Shown here in pieces: positions 38,001 to 50,955 of a stretch of 64,000 nt of DNA. The notes beneath the pieces are model-generated. The model searched no databases. It had not been told where the DNA came from and was given only the letters and a program-made list of their open reading frames with translations. The translations under genes were made by a program, and so were the position numbers. The stretch is taken from positions 9,972,207-10,036,206 of the forward strand of contig OZ037767.1 in NCBI GenBank assembly GCA_964035545.1, in the 5' to 3' direction. The stretch comes from Bugula neritina (Eukaryota > Bryozoa > Gymnolaemata > Cheilostomatida > Bugulidae). Numbering within the stretch: position 1 is the stretch's first letter; the number at the start of each line of letters is the position of its first letter.

Positions 38001-41000
38001 CAGAGTACCTGCACACAGTGTCAACTATATTGTTAACTAGACTATGACAAAGTACCTGCACACAGTGTCAACTATATTGTTAACTAAACTATGACAGAGT
38101 GCCTGCACACAGTGTCACCTAGATGGCACACGCTATGACCTAGTTTAGTGGCCCTCCTACCAACCTTGTGGTACAGGGAGACAGCATCCTGGAACTGCAC
38201 GTTGTTGAAGAGATTGTTCATGACGCGCAGCTCGTTGGAGTTGTTCCCCAGCTTCGCTCTGAGAACTGACAGCAGACTGAGGATTTCCTGCGTAGCTGTG
38301 AAACAGAAACAAGATGTTGTGCTTCTGCCATCTAGCACTTATATATACATGGACAAACAACCTTACTGAATCTGGCATAAAAGCATTTGAATAAGAGAAA
38401 TTCAGTTATAAAGAAGAGTAAAAGTGTATACGGCACACATTAGTTCAGGTTCACTAACATCTTTTTACGAATAACCACTTTGAAGGCTAAACACTGGATG
38501 ATAAGATGAGAAACACCTTTGCAGATTTGAAATCCATTTACTCAAGAATACACAACTTTACTGACAAACAAAATTTACTAGAAGATGATTTAATATTACT
38601 GCTTTGTTTTTTTTTTCTACTGATATTTGAACAAAATCTGACAACATTAGGACTTTCAACAGAAAATCACTCTAACCTTTTGTAGAGAAAGAGCTAATGC
38701 ACATAATACTAAGTGAAAAGTGCACTATTATTATATATAGTACTGATATATATACTATTAAGTGAAAAGTACTTGATAATTATGGCATTTATAAAGTGTC
38801 ACCAAGTCGGAAAGAGTTCAAATAAAGCAGAGAAGGACATTCATTTTCAGCAGACGGCCTATTAAGGGTCTAGCAGGTTAAATTTAGAAAATTCGAAATT
38901 ATTCAATATTTGGTCACTTGTCCGTCAAAGTGAGTTGACACAAAGATAATGGATTTAAATTATTGACATTTTTATCTATTGTTTTCTTCTGTTGCCTAAA
39001 GTCATCAATTTCAAGTTTGACAGCGAAGACGTGCCCCGGAGCCCGTACACAAGCAGGATATAATATAATACACAATCACATCCTATAAACAAAAGGACTT
39101 TAATTATAAAAGTTTGATAAAAAACTAATGATTTTGTACAATTGCCAAATAAACAACAATAAATAAGCATCAATCTGAAAACGTAAGAGTTGTCCTCCTA
39201 AAGATACTGAAACCAACCAATTTCCAAGACACTTACTGACAGCATTGCCGACGTCAACTTTCATTGTATCTAGAGACTTGGCTTTACCAGATGCTGCTGA
39301 GGCAGCGCCATTGAACTCTGTCTCCTCCTCACTCGCGTCCCGGTCAAACGCTCGGTTGACAAAACCATCAGCGTTGACGGCTGAGCCATCGTGTGATCTC
39401 TTCTCCAAATTCTGCAACTTTTTCGATTCTCTGAGACTAGCCCTGAGGAACTCTTGCTCTCTCTGCAGTCTGAAGGAAACCACAACTAATTTAGGGGAAG
39501 AGGTCAAATGTAACCACAGAATCGGCTACATTGAAACATTACATGTGGTGATGTATGTTTTTGATACTTACAGTTTGCATGACGTACGTACACAACTATG
39601 TTACCAGCAAATATATAAATATAACTTTTACAAGATCAAAAAGACACTACCCTTACAAACTATCACTGAAATAAAAGTTCTATTTTGTAACTATACATTT
39701 AATGTATATAACCAGCAGAATACAATCTTTGGGCAATTATATATCAGACAGATTTTATAGAAAGTGTAGTTTTACAGTTCCAACTTATAAATAGCTATAT
39801 GTTGGCTGCAATAGAGAGAACAGAAAGTCAAATTACTTGAGTGTTTGATATTTTGTATTTAGATTTTAGTCTGCGACTACCCTTGTAGGACTATAGTCCG
39901 TGAGATATATATACTTCAGTCTGTATACAAATAAGAATAAAAATGTTTGAGAAATTTTGATTTAAAGTTCTGTTATCTTAGGGTTTGCTACCCAACTGAC
40001 ATAAGAAAGTGGATAGTACTAATGAATTCAAAATTCAGCATAGGAGTTGTGTTATCCACAGAATGACAGCCATGCAAAATGAGCCATTCTAAAGGCACAA
40101 ACCAGAATCCAATATGGAAAGAATACAGTAAACAAGTAGCCCGACAACCCAACACAACCAAGTTACGGAAGGGCCAGAAAATGTGAATTAAAGCTAAACA
40201 AGGAATAACTTATTTTTGCAGTACAAGATCTAAACAACAACCCACCTCTTTCTCAGCATTGATAACTGCACCATAAACCGATTTTGTATGCCGGCACGGA
40301 GATACCTGCGTGTTGTGGTGATGGCACACAAACATGACTCGGAACACGCGTAATGTCCGCCATTACCGGCTGCAAACCTTTCAGCTGATCGACTTCTTGA
40401 AACAACACGGTGTACATTCTTATTCTGAGATCCATCATAAGAACCAAGTCTTCGCACTTTCATCAGCCGATCGGTTACACTGATGCCGCTGTCGGTAGAG
40501 CTGTTGGTAGCAGTACTTTTGTTAGAGCCCTGACGGTAAGTGCGTATCTTTGTCGATATATCAGAATACCGAGTTGAATAATCACTAGTGTCACTATTTA
40601 GCCTCTCTAAAGGCTTGCAGACCTGCATTTTCCTCAGCAAACTGTACAGACACCAACTCTGACCTTCTCCAGAAGTAAAGTGCCGGGAGTGCTTCAGTCA
40701 AGAAGATTAAATCAAGACTGCTTCACCAGTCAACCAATGAGAAGCAACTAGAAAAAGGTGCATACCACTAGCACGTGTGTCGAGGTAACCCAAGCGTTTA
40801 CTAAAAGTGGATACGATGTTTGTGAGTTAAGCACTCTGATGTATACTGATGAAGTCAAGCTTTAGATATATAACTTAAAACAGTCTCACATGTTTTCTTT
40901 TAACTTCCTTCATTGAAATTAAAGAGCTTTTAATATCTCTTAGCATTGAGATCATGCAACATGCATTATACAATAAAATAGACTAAATTGTATAGTCTTG

Positions 41001-44000
41001 ACTTAATTAATCTATTTACAGTTGAATGTGATAAGTTTTAAATGCCACAAAAACAATGACTAGACAGTTCTCTATTACTGTTTATAAGACCAAACTATAT
41101 CCCACTTTTCTGTTGAAATATGGCAGCAAAATCTGCCAAAAGAAATAATTAAAAAAAATTAGACTAAGTAAAATGTGCCACAATGAAGGCATTGGAAAAA
41201 AGTTCCATTTCTAAATGAAAACTATAGCAAAATAAGTCACATCTTCAATAGAATTTCAAACCTTGCTCCAAAATCAAGACTCTTAAAACAATTAAATGAC
41301 TTGAGCCATTAAATTTCTCCATTACTGCATGGAAATCTCGTATCAGCAAAATCTCAAGAAGTGTGTCTAACATTAGAAATTTTCAAGCCCAACAATTGAT
41401 ACTGAGTTAGAGAAATACCTTTGCAGCTTGCACACAAATCAATTAACATACTTATAATAGCAAATGTATTATGCACCTATAAAAATTTACTTGTTCGCTG
41501 TAAATTTATAATACTAAAATATCAATTGTCAAAAAAATATGTGGAAATGACTTTTTTAATTGCCTCCAAACAATATTTTATTAAACCATCAGCGGAGTTT
41601 GAATAGAAATATCATAAATATCGCTCAAAAATTTGTGACAGCCGCATAGCGAAACAATTTTCAATCATGTTGACATATTTCAAAAATTTATGTTTTCATA
41701 ACCAATGCACTAATGCATAACAGAAATAAAAATACTCTCAAAGTAGCTTGCAGTGTACAGGTTGCTCCAGTGAGCAGCTATTTTCAAAGCAGGTGTGCGG
41801 TTGTGCTTTGACAGGCTATGCTAATCAATAATCTTCAAATCTGACCAGTGTAGACAGTGAACTTTAGCCAAGGTAGGGTTAGACATTGTATTGTGAAATA
41901 CAGCTTTTCATGCTAGCAAACGGTTGATATTATATCTTTAATGGTGATACAAATTTCCAAAAGAGGCTACATTAGGACTTGCGCCAGAATATTCCTAATA
42001 TATTGTGCTAAAGAACTTAGCTAAATACTCTACATGCTATTAACAAATATAGAATAAATTAAAAACTGCAAAAAGTCACTCAATTTATTGCCTATTAGAG
42101 CTAATTTACAATCCCCAGCTGATATTTTCTGTGCCAAGTAACGCGCTCACTGCTGGCAATCAAAGCTGGAGCGAGATCCACTTGTAAACTTTTGGAGGGT
42201 GCACTATGGGGGGGGGGGGGAGGCCCTGTATATTATGACTTAATTAATACTAGCTATAGCAACAGTTCTTAAGACAAACAATTCAATGTAGTGTCAGCAA
42301 ACTTATAATACGCAATCTTGAAAACACCTAAAAGTTATCAAAATTATATTAAGATGAGTGAGAAAACTTTCAACTTTGAAAGGTGAATGTAATAGAACCG
42401 GGATAAGCATTGGAGTCGTTTCCTCGTGGTGCAGTGATCAACAGCTATAAATAGACCTCACATAGAATATAGTGAGTGAACACAACTTCAAACTCATGCT
42501 AACACAGGAAGTAATCTTAACTTGACTTCTCCAAACTAACTTTTGAACAGATTGAGAAAAAAGTTTCTCAAACTAATCTCCTCGTATCAATATAACACAA
42601 GACAAAAAAGGAAACTTTTGGAAATAGATTTGGTCTTAACCAGGCCTAAAAAGTTAACTAGATGGTTTTCAGAGTTTTAACTAGTCAAAAGATTTAGTTC
42701 CCAAAATATTTTGCCATTTGCTAACTGCATTGTGTTGAAAAGATAAAATCACTAAATTAAAACTCAGCGAAAATCCCATGGATAAAATGTTTTAAATATT
42801 ACGAGATCACGGAAAGATTTACTCAGAACATGCTTAACCATAGACATACGTAGCAAGTTGTACAGGTGAAAGCACATGTCACAAGGGTTTTGTTTTAGAA
42901 TAATCCAGAAAGTGACACACACTTCAGGTGACCGACATGACACCAAAACAGGGAAGGATAACTCCAAGACATTGAAGTTGTCTATTGTTTAGCACAATAA
43001 TGTTATGTTATCACTGTAATACTAGTTTCGTGTATCAAATAATATGGAGGATAGCATATTAGCAGAATTTTTGGAATTTATCAACTTCCTTTTCAAATTA
43101 ACATGCTGATTCTAAAAGCTTTATCCATATCTTAAGCATAACTCCTAATTCATTAATAATTAAAAATGGAGAAACAATTCTGCGAATAGAAATGATACAT
43201 TCCTTTGATATTTGTTGTTATATGATGCAAAAAATGTGATGAGCATAGAACAAAATTGAGAATGGTTATATTGGCATGTCGCTTCTTATAAAAAACACGA
43301 AGAGTGGCATGAGTTGCCTAACTAGTGTTAGTCATGCAGGAATTACTTTATTGTTTATGTTTGATGGAAAGAATGCGCATACAAACTACAAAGTCTCTAT
43401 AAAGTCACAAATCGCGGGAACAGGAGAACTAAAGCTCTCAGTTATTCGATTTAACAAATAACATGGCCAAAGGAATTATAAAATAAAATAAAATGCACAT
43501 TTAATAAATAGCTTTTTTGCTTTCCTACTTGTTGATTTTCTTTTAAGCAATTGTAAAAAAATTACCGGCATTTTATATTTCAAAAAGGGTATAAAATTTG
43601 TTATATGTAAATGTATGAAATGTATACGTACATCTTTAGGTGAAGTTTTAGTATTTATATAGCATCATCTAACAGCTGTAAATAAACATAAGTTATTACA
43701 AATCTAATTTAGTTTTTTTAAATAAAGTAAAAATAAACCTTACCTCAACTCCTGCTCTTTCTTAGATTTAACTTCTGTCCGATATTTCTTGATCCGCTCA
43801 TCTTTACTCAAGCTGTTGCTATTGGTCAGCCTGGGTTTCTCTTTCGGCTGCTCAACAAAGTTTGAGGGCACGTCAATAGCCATCTCTCGGTGGGGCATAG
43901 GGTCCTCAGTGTAGCCCCTCAATTCTCCGTTGCTACAGAATAGAGCACACACAGTGAAACACAACTCCTAGTCTGTTTTAAAAATCTTAAAACTTTGAAA

Positions 44001-44346
44001 TAAAGTAAAAACAAACTATTAAGCAGAATGAAGTACAATATATGATATGACGAGTAACTTGCATGCAGACACTTGTAAAACTATCAGAAACATTTGTGAG
44101 TTTGAGAATTTAGTTAACTAAAACTACACATTGAGAAGATTAAATGCAGTCAAGATACAATAAATGTATTACACTTTACAGAAGTAATCATGATGCTTCA
44201 TATATTCAAATAACCAGTTTCACTAGCAGAAATGTACTACATTGATTTGCATAGAGACCCATGAGTTTATATGATTATAGCTTATATTTGCAATCAGGGT
44301 TAGCATACCTTCGATTCAGGCTACCATTTCTGTTTTGCATCATCAT
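33226..44346 (-). CDS. PALS1: PALS1/MPP5 (Stardust-type) MAGUK scaffold, isoform A
   Basis: Apical polarity scaffold: in this family L27 domains bind PATJ and Lin7, and PDZ-SH3-GUK binds the Crumbs tail. Exons 5' to 3': 44309-44346, 43744-43932, 39237-39469, 38165-38295, 37168-37308, 36321-36488, 35928-36170, 35431-35562, 35151-35334, 34703-34867, 34070-34272, 33642-33755, 33226-33402. They join in frame to 705 aa (human 675). Seen in order: HREMAID at residues 27-33 (the conserved N-terminal Par6-linked region of PALS1); a basic coiled segment; L27 domains in about 154-244; PDZ about 287-366 with carboxylate loop PLGATV (299-304); SH3 about 382-440 ([18 protein letters not shown]); a basic hook; and GUK about 495-705 ending [10 protein letters not shown]. 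The GUK lacks a proper P-loop, as expected for a non-catalytic MAGUK. Confidence 0.95.
33425..33620. repeat. 15-bp ACACTGTACACAACAC minisatellite, PALS1 intron 12
   Basis: Perfect 15-bp units at 33545-33615 and more diverged longer units at 33425-33540. The array takes up most of a 239-bp intron. Open frames on both strands are artefacts. Confidence 0.85.
34890..35140. repeat. (GTA/GTG)n trinucleotide array, PALS1 intron 9
   Basis: GTGGTA, GGTGGT and AGTAGT runs cover about 250 of the 283 bp between the GUK and hook exons. On the coding (minus) strand it is (TAC)n/(CAC)n, giving false poly-Thr, poly-Tyr and poly-Leu frames. Confidence 0.92.
35575..35915. repeat. 15-bp GTGAGAGAGTATATA minisatellite filling PALS1 intron 7
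   Basis: About 23 units with variants (GTGAGGGAG, ACATA) in a 365-bp intron between the PDZ and SH3 exons. On the minus strand the unit is pyrimidine-rich (CTCTCTCAC) and runs into the acceptor CTCTACCAG. The 15-bp period keeps frames open, producing repetitive 80-209-codon ORFs that are not genes. Confidence 0.93.
36519..36705. repeat. 18-bp (GTAGGTGATACAGGTAAT)n array, PALS1 intron 5
   Basis: About ten units built of related 9-mers GTAGGTGAT and ACAGGTAAT. It begins about 30 bp from the acceptor of exon 6 (36488). It is open in several frames on both strands because the period is a multiple of 3. Confidence 0.9.
37925..38120. repeat. 47-bp minisatellite, PALS1 intron 4
   Basis: Nearly four copies of a 47-bp unit containing CTATGACAGAGTACCTGCAC and ACAGTGTCAACTATATTGTT. 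On the coding strand each unit has GCAG|GTACTC, a donor-like site, starting about 50 bp after the true exon 4 donor. Confidence 0.88.
40246..40628 (-). CDS. PALS1: Alternative first coding exon of PALS1 (isoform B)
   Basis: A 383-nt open stretch with start [13 protein letters not shown] and a good donor (AAGAG|GTGGGT). It leaves the same phase as exon 2 and so can join exon 3 (39469) to read ...[13 protein letters not shown]. The product would be 757 aa. It is Ser/Arg-rich ([28 protein letters not shown]) with no known domain. An in-frame TGA lies upstream near 40700, which supports the ATG at 40628; an acceptor-like TGTACAG also lies upstream, so an internal alternative exon is possible. Isoform B would lack the HREMAID region of exons 1-2. 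Fly stardust is known to have alternative N termini; use of this exon here is an inference. Confidence 0.7.
42205..42222. repeat. Poly(G) run, PALS1 intron 2
   Basis: A run of about 12 G in an otherwise ordinary AT-rich intron (the 4.3-kb intron between exons 2 and 3). The rest of the intron, apart from alternative exon 1b, shows nothing recognisable. Confidence 0.8.
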
Positions 44347-45589
44347 CTTGAAGGCTAGGAATTTGATCGTCAATATATAAATAAATATATTAGGCTTTGC
44401 CAAATCTAAAACATAGCAGAGTTTGGAGCAAGTTTGGTACAAAGACAGAGTATTTAATCTTTAATTATTCAACATTTGCTTGTCACAATCGCTTATTTTA
44501 ATACAAAAAACTTTTTTCAAAATATCAAAAATTTTAGCAGAATTTTTAGGCATGAGAAGTTATCTAACCATGAAATAAAGCAATTGCCTTCTAAACCCAA
44601 ATGCCAAACTAAAAGTTATAAATTTCAAGCCAAGCAAAATGTAAATCTAAAGGGCAAAATAAAAAGAGCTTTGAAATTAAATTATCTCTTACCGAGATCA
44701 ATTAAAAAATTAATGGTAGAGTGTTAGCAAGTATTGTAAAATATTGTAACAGCACGTTTACTAGAAGATTTGCATCAACATAATAAATTTGCAATTTTGG
44801 AATTAAAGCACTCTTGTAATTGTTTATATAGCAGCCTGTTTGCGTTTTTAAAGAACCGTTGCAGCACAGATAGACGAATACATTGAACATTTTTTTATAT
44901 AAGAAATATCATGATTATCATTGCTGCTGCTGTTTTATTACCATTTTATAGCAGGGATTGGCTATTTTTACAGACTTTCAAGGTAATGCTTTTGTAAGAG
45001 CATATGAACATATACACTCATTACTTCCTATGGATAGAGCATATGACCAAATAAAAATCTGTTGCTCGCCCAAACACCCATATCATGATTAAGATTCTCG
45101 AAGGCATGGTGTAAACAAATGAATTAATATTTCTTTTAAATAGACATTTTTTAATTTCACTTAATCAAAATAGTAGCAAATAACTTATGCTATACCATAA
45201 CTGAGTGTATACTATTTTTTAAAACAAAGAATCTTAAAGTCAGTTAAATATAGTAACCAATATTTTGGCTTAAAAAGTGATGACTATGGTCATACAATAT
45301 TAAATCTAATACCCGTACACTTTCAGTATGATCACAGATAACCTACAGGACTAACTAAGTAAATCATTTTCATTACCACCGAAAAAATAAACTACTGATG
45401 GTAATTGATCAAAAGTTTTGATGATAGTGATACTATAGATATTTTGGTAAGAGTCTGATTAGTAAACCTGGGTAACGAAATTCCTACATATAGATTTATT
45501 ATTAAATGTAAGTATAACTCAATTGCGTTCTTTATACAGTTATTACACGTACACTAATGATATTGTAATGGTCAATAAAAGTATACCCC

Positions 45590-45835
45590 CCAGTGTGCCC
45601 TGGTAAACATAATGCAATATATTATGGTCAGGAACAGCAACTCCAAGTCATGCCGTCTCTACATGCGGTGCCCATTAATACATGCGGCAGCACCGCCAAT
45701 AACTGCGGACAATACTACGGGAATCTGTGTCGACCAATCAGGGTCGACCACTCATTTATAAGCAACGCCTTCCGGCGCCCACAGTCAGTCTTGGACAGTA
45801 CTAGTAACTATCAGATTAACTATATGTAATCGCTC
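45590..45835 (+). promoter_or_regulatory. GC-rich island with CCAAT, TATA and Inr-like sites
   Basis: About 240 bp, much richer in GC than its surroundings. On plus: ACCAATCA (45733-45740), TTTATAAGC (45755-45763) and TCAGTC (45785-45790). The spacing from TATA to the Inr-like A is 30 bp, as in a focused promoter. GTCGACCA occurs twice (45729-45736, 45744-45751). The same stretch is open for 78 codons on plus, with an acceptor-like CCCCCCAG just before it, so a terminal exon of an unseen plus-strand gene is an alternative. I do not recognise the peptide. Confidence 0.4.
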
Positions 45836-46569
45836 TGACTCTTGCATATTTTTCTCATTTATGTATCATACTTTTACTCGTGTATAATTAACTAAATACA
45901 ATTTTCTGGTTTCTATGATCAACTCGTTCGGTTCTTCACATAACCTCACAGTAGATATGCAGTAATTACTAACACACAATAACACCCAATCTAGTAGTGC
46001 ACGACACGACAACAATATTAACTTAGAACATCAACTGACACTTGAGTGCATGACATTTGAACTCAACAAGTAAAAAGTCAAAAACTAGAAAATAAACCAA
46101 AATCAGAGTGAAATTTAAACTTGTCAAAAAGAAGCATAATATTATGCTTATGAAAATACCATCAGTATGATATTAATTTTATGGCTATATGTATAGGATT
46201 GACAAACAATTTTCTATTCAATAAAATACAATTTTGACTAACACAACCATTTTAGATTATTTATTAAATTTAATATTTCCTTGTTACTATAATTTAATTT
46301 TATTGGTTATATTTCTACTTTAAGTTTATAGTTACAGCATAAGTCTAAGTGATTAAATTTAATTCACAATTAACAACTAATAAGTGATACAGTGTGAGTG
46401 AGTGATACCGATAGTGATACTAGATTACTAATATTAATAAGTCTTTGAATTTGATAAATAAATCCCTTAAAGTTAATGATCATGATCACTTCATGATGAG
46501 ATAAAGAAAGCTAAATTAAAACTTAATTATTTGATAATAATTTAATAAATAATTATAATTATTTTATAA

Positions 46570-47010
46570 TATTAATATTATAATTCCAAGTTAGTTCTAC
46601 TTATTTATTACTAATACTAATAGTAATACTTATAGTTATACTAATAGTAATAGTAATAGTAATACTAATTATTAATTACTATTAGTATTAGTATTACTAT
46701 TACTGTATTAGTATTACTATAACTATTACTCATTTACTGTAATTTAGTGTGTAATACTACTAGTACTGAGTACTAGTAGTAGTAGTACTACTACTAGTAC
46801 TAGTAAGTAGTAAATGATTTACTACTTACTAGTACTGAGTACTAGTAGTATTAGTATTACACACTAAATTACAGTAAATGAGTAATAGTTAATACTTATG
46901 AGTTATACTAATAGTAATACTAATACTCACAGTAATACTAATACTAATAGTAATAGTAATACTGATACTGATACTGATAGTAATATAGTTAAGCTTTAGC
47001 TTATAGTTAT
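46570..47010. repeat. AATACT/AATAGT hexamer arrays
   Basis: Imperfect arrays in both orientations flank the palindrome at 46721-46890, forming inverted blocks around it. Confidence 0.7.
46721..46890. repeat. 170-bp imperfect palindrome
   Basis: Outer arms 46721-46758 and 46853-46890 are perfect 38-bp inverted repeats (arm starts AACTATTACTCATTTACTGT). The centre AGTAAGTAGTAAAT/GATTTACTACTTACT (about 46803-46830) is also inverted. The zone between pairs partly through ACTAGTACTGAGT, with an unpaired bulge of about 20 nt. Confidence 0.9.
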
Positions 47011-48019
47011 AGAGTAATAGTTACACTACTACTTATCGGTTATACAGTTATTGAGTTATACTTATTGGTATCATAACCAAGGCAGTTAACGCCTACGATA
47101 AATATCATTATGTGTTAGTATATAGCAATAGTAATACGAAGGTCTATGACTAATAGTTATGATTGCAATGGTATCATATCAACATGGCCACTGACTAATG
47201 AAAACAATTAGAACAGTGAAACGGGAAATAACGCAAGGTTGAAGGTCAATACTGTTTATCGGATCGGGTTGTCTTCTCATAGCAATGAACTTTTGTCACT
47301 GTTGCTCACACACTTGACACGCGGAAATAAAGTAGGAAATAGGATAAATGGTGGTAAATAGAATAGTGTGTGGCCAGGCCTTCAAAGAAGGAGCACACAT
47401 TTCGAGACTTCAGCTGACCAACATGGACCGAAAATTATTCTTCAACTCAAATATAACACACATTTCACAGCTAGAAGTATAGCACATTCTTACATGCTGT
47501 ACCAACATAAACCTATATTACATAATGTATCATCTGCTAGCATAGATCACAAATGTAAACATGCATGTATAGCAGCTATAGCAGTTAGCACAGTTCAAAA
47601 ATTCATTAATTTATCATTTAAACCAAATTTTGCATCGTATAAAAGTAAAAGACCCAATGAAGCTGATATAGCTTATATGTATTGCAGCATGCAATATATG
47701 CAAAAAAAATATTTCGGTATTCATGGGAGTTGATATAGAGAATATACAAACAACACCAAGCTCTAACGTGCAAGGTGTTTTTGTAAAAGTAAACACATAA
47801 ACATGTATATGCCCTAGCCTTAGTTTTGCAGTGCTTTAACAACTCCTTTTGTTTTTTTCTTTGCCTAATTTTACTGTTGCATGGTTGTTTTTAAAATATT
47901 TTCATTCTGGTAAAAACAAAAAAAACTTTCATTAGCTTGTCTTTTTGAAATTATTGCATTCATATATAGTTGTTAACAAAGAACATTTTAGGCAGCTCAA
48001 GTTTGGAAATTGCAGTATT

Positions 48020-48236
<217 letters not shown>

Positions 48237-48524
48237 TATATTTCAACGGCTCAAAACTCTGTTTGTTACCATCGCATGCAATCTTTCGCGCTTAATTTTC
48301 CTTATATCCAGTAAATTTCCACATTTAATTACCAAGACAGCAACTAAAAAGTAATTTTTTTTATTGTAAATTTCAAAAATTAGGCAATTTAATTTATTAT
48401 TTCATAATGTAGGTACTAGGTCATGGCAGCTATACGAAGAATTTGTGAGATCATATTGGAGTAGTCTCATCTTTCTATACATGTACAATTTTATTCACTG
48501 AACTGAAACTATAACTGATTATAG

Positions 48525-48933
48525 CAGTGTGGTATATTAAGAGTGTTGACTTTAAACCATGAAAAATCATTATGTCGCTAATGGTACCGCGAGTTTATAT
48601 AAGTTATAAAGGAAAAATTTTGCCACTTTTGTAATTTTATTTTTTTTTTTATATTATGTGTCCATTTTTTTTAGTTTTGTTTATTGGTAAAGTTTTTAAA
48701 CATATTTTCAATACATATAAAATTTTAAAAAAAATTAAAACCTAATCATGCACGTAAATACAAAGCTATAAAGTTTAAGCTTCGCTGTGATTACAATGTG
48801 AATATGAATTGAATAATGCTTGCAATAACCATTTTACACAAAATACGTTACAGTTGCTATAAATGTAAGACTAGGCACGGTAATACTATTTAATTTATGC
48901 TATTTTTGAAATTTGTAGTAAATATTCGGCATG

Positions 48934-48976
<43 letters not shown>

Positions 48977-49835
48977 AATGACACTCTTTGCTATGACTCT
49001 TGCTTTAGAGTGACATTCTAGCTTATACAGCCTGACTAGGAATAGGGAGGGTTTTAGACGTGATCAGAGTTTATTTGAGTCACCAAATACTGACCAAACA
49101 CTGACCGTAAAAAACTAAAATAATAATGATACAACATAAGGCATAAGGCAAACAAAATGTACGTAATATAATAAGTATGTATGTAAAAGCACTAGCAATG
49201 TATATCATAAATTGTAGATAGCAGCATGAAATAATGATTCAACATAGCATGCAACTACAGCCCATATTATTAAAAACTTTATAACATAAAAATGTAATAA
49301 CGATATATAATTGTAAATAGATGTTCATTACCTCTTTTCTCTCTCTCCTAGTCTACTGTTATGTTGATGCTGTGGCTTTGCACAGTCTTTCAAATAATGC
49401 TACTCTTTGGTAGTCTTACATAAACTTAATGCTGTCCAAACTGACAGCATGACTCTAACAATATTGCAACTACTAAAAATGGTTTTGTCTTATATACTAA
49501 TCCATTTGATAAACATTATTGTGTTGTAAGAGGTATGATTTTACAATTTACTATTTTGGGGTAGGATCTCACTGTTTCAAGAAGTGGGCTGAAGTAAACA
49601 AGCATGTGTGACATCACAGCTGATGCAAGCACAACTGCTGACTATGAATCATTCTACATGCGTATAGCTACTGTTTTGGGGTAGTAATTAAAGAAGCATT
49701 AGGTAGACTACTAGCAGCTAGTGGTTAGGCTAATTTGAGGTTGATGACATTGTGATTGTGTGTGATTGTACTTCAAGTTATAATACCTGTAAACATCCTA
49801 TTTCGTAACATTACATATATATATATATATTATAT

Positions 49836-49892
<57 letters not shown>

Positions 49893-50869
49893 TATAATAA
49901 TATATTATATATTTTTATATTATATATTGTTATATTATATATATATATATATTATATAAGTATAATAATATTATATATAATATATATATTATAATAATAT
50001 ATTATATAATATAATAATATAATATATTATTATATTATATATTATATTATATATATATTATATATATAATATCATATAAAATATATTATTATATTATATT
50101 ATTTATAATATATATATATATATATATATATTATAATAATATATTATATATTATTATATATTATATTATATTATATATATATTATACAAGTATAATAATA
50201 TTATATATAATATATATATATATATATTATAATAATATATTATATATTATTATATTATATATTATATTATATATATATATTATATATATAATATCATATA
50301 TAATATATTATTATATTATATATTATATTATATTATATATATATTATACAAGTATAATAATATTATATATAATATATATATATATATATTATAATAATAT
50401 ATATATATTATAATAATATATTATATATTATTATATTATATATATATTATATATATAATATCATATATAATATATTATTATATTATATATTATATTATAT
50501 ATGATATATATATATATTATAATAATATATTATATATATATTATATATAATATCATATATAATATATTATTATATTATATTATTTATAATATATATATAT
50601 TATAATAATATATTATATATTATTATATTATATATATATTATATATATAATATCATATATAATATATTATTATATTATATATTATATTATATATGATATA
50701 TATATATATTATAATAATATATTATATATATATTATATATAATATCATATATAATATATTATTATATTATATTATTTATAATATATATATATTATAATAA
50801 TATATTATATATTATTATATATTATATATTATATTATATTATATATATATTATACAAGTATAATAATAT

Positions 50870-50955
<86 letters not shown>

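Noticed and set aside
43276-43461. 61-codon ORF within PALS1 intron 2
   Set aside because: Short, no similarity, on the opposite strand, of the length expected by chance.
47368-47733. 121-codon ORF on plus
   Set aside because: Starts at GTG, has no family resemblance, no splice partners and ordinary AT-rich composition; kept only as unexplained.
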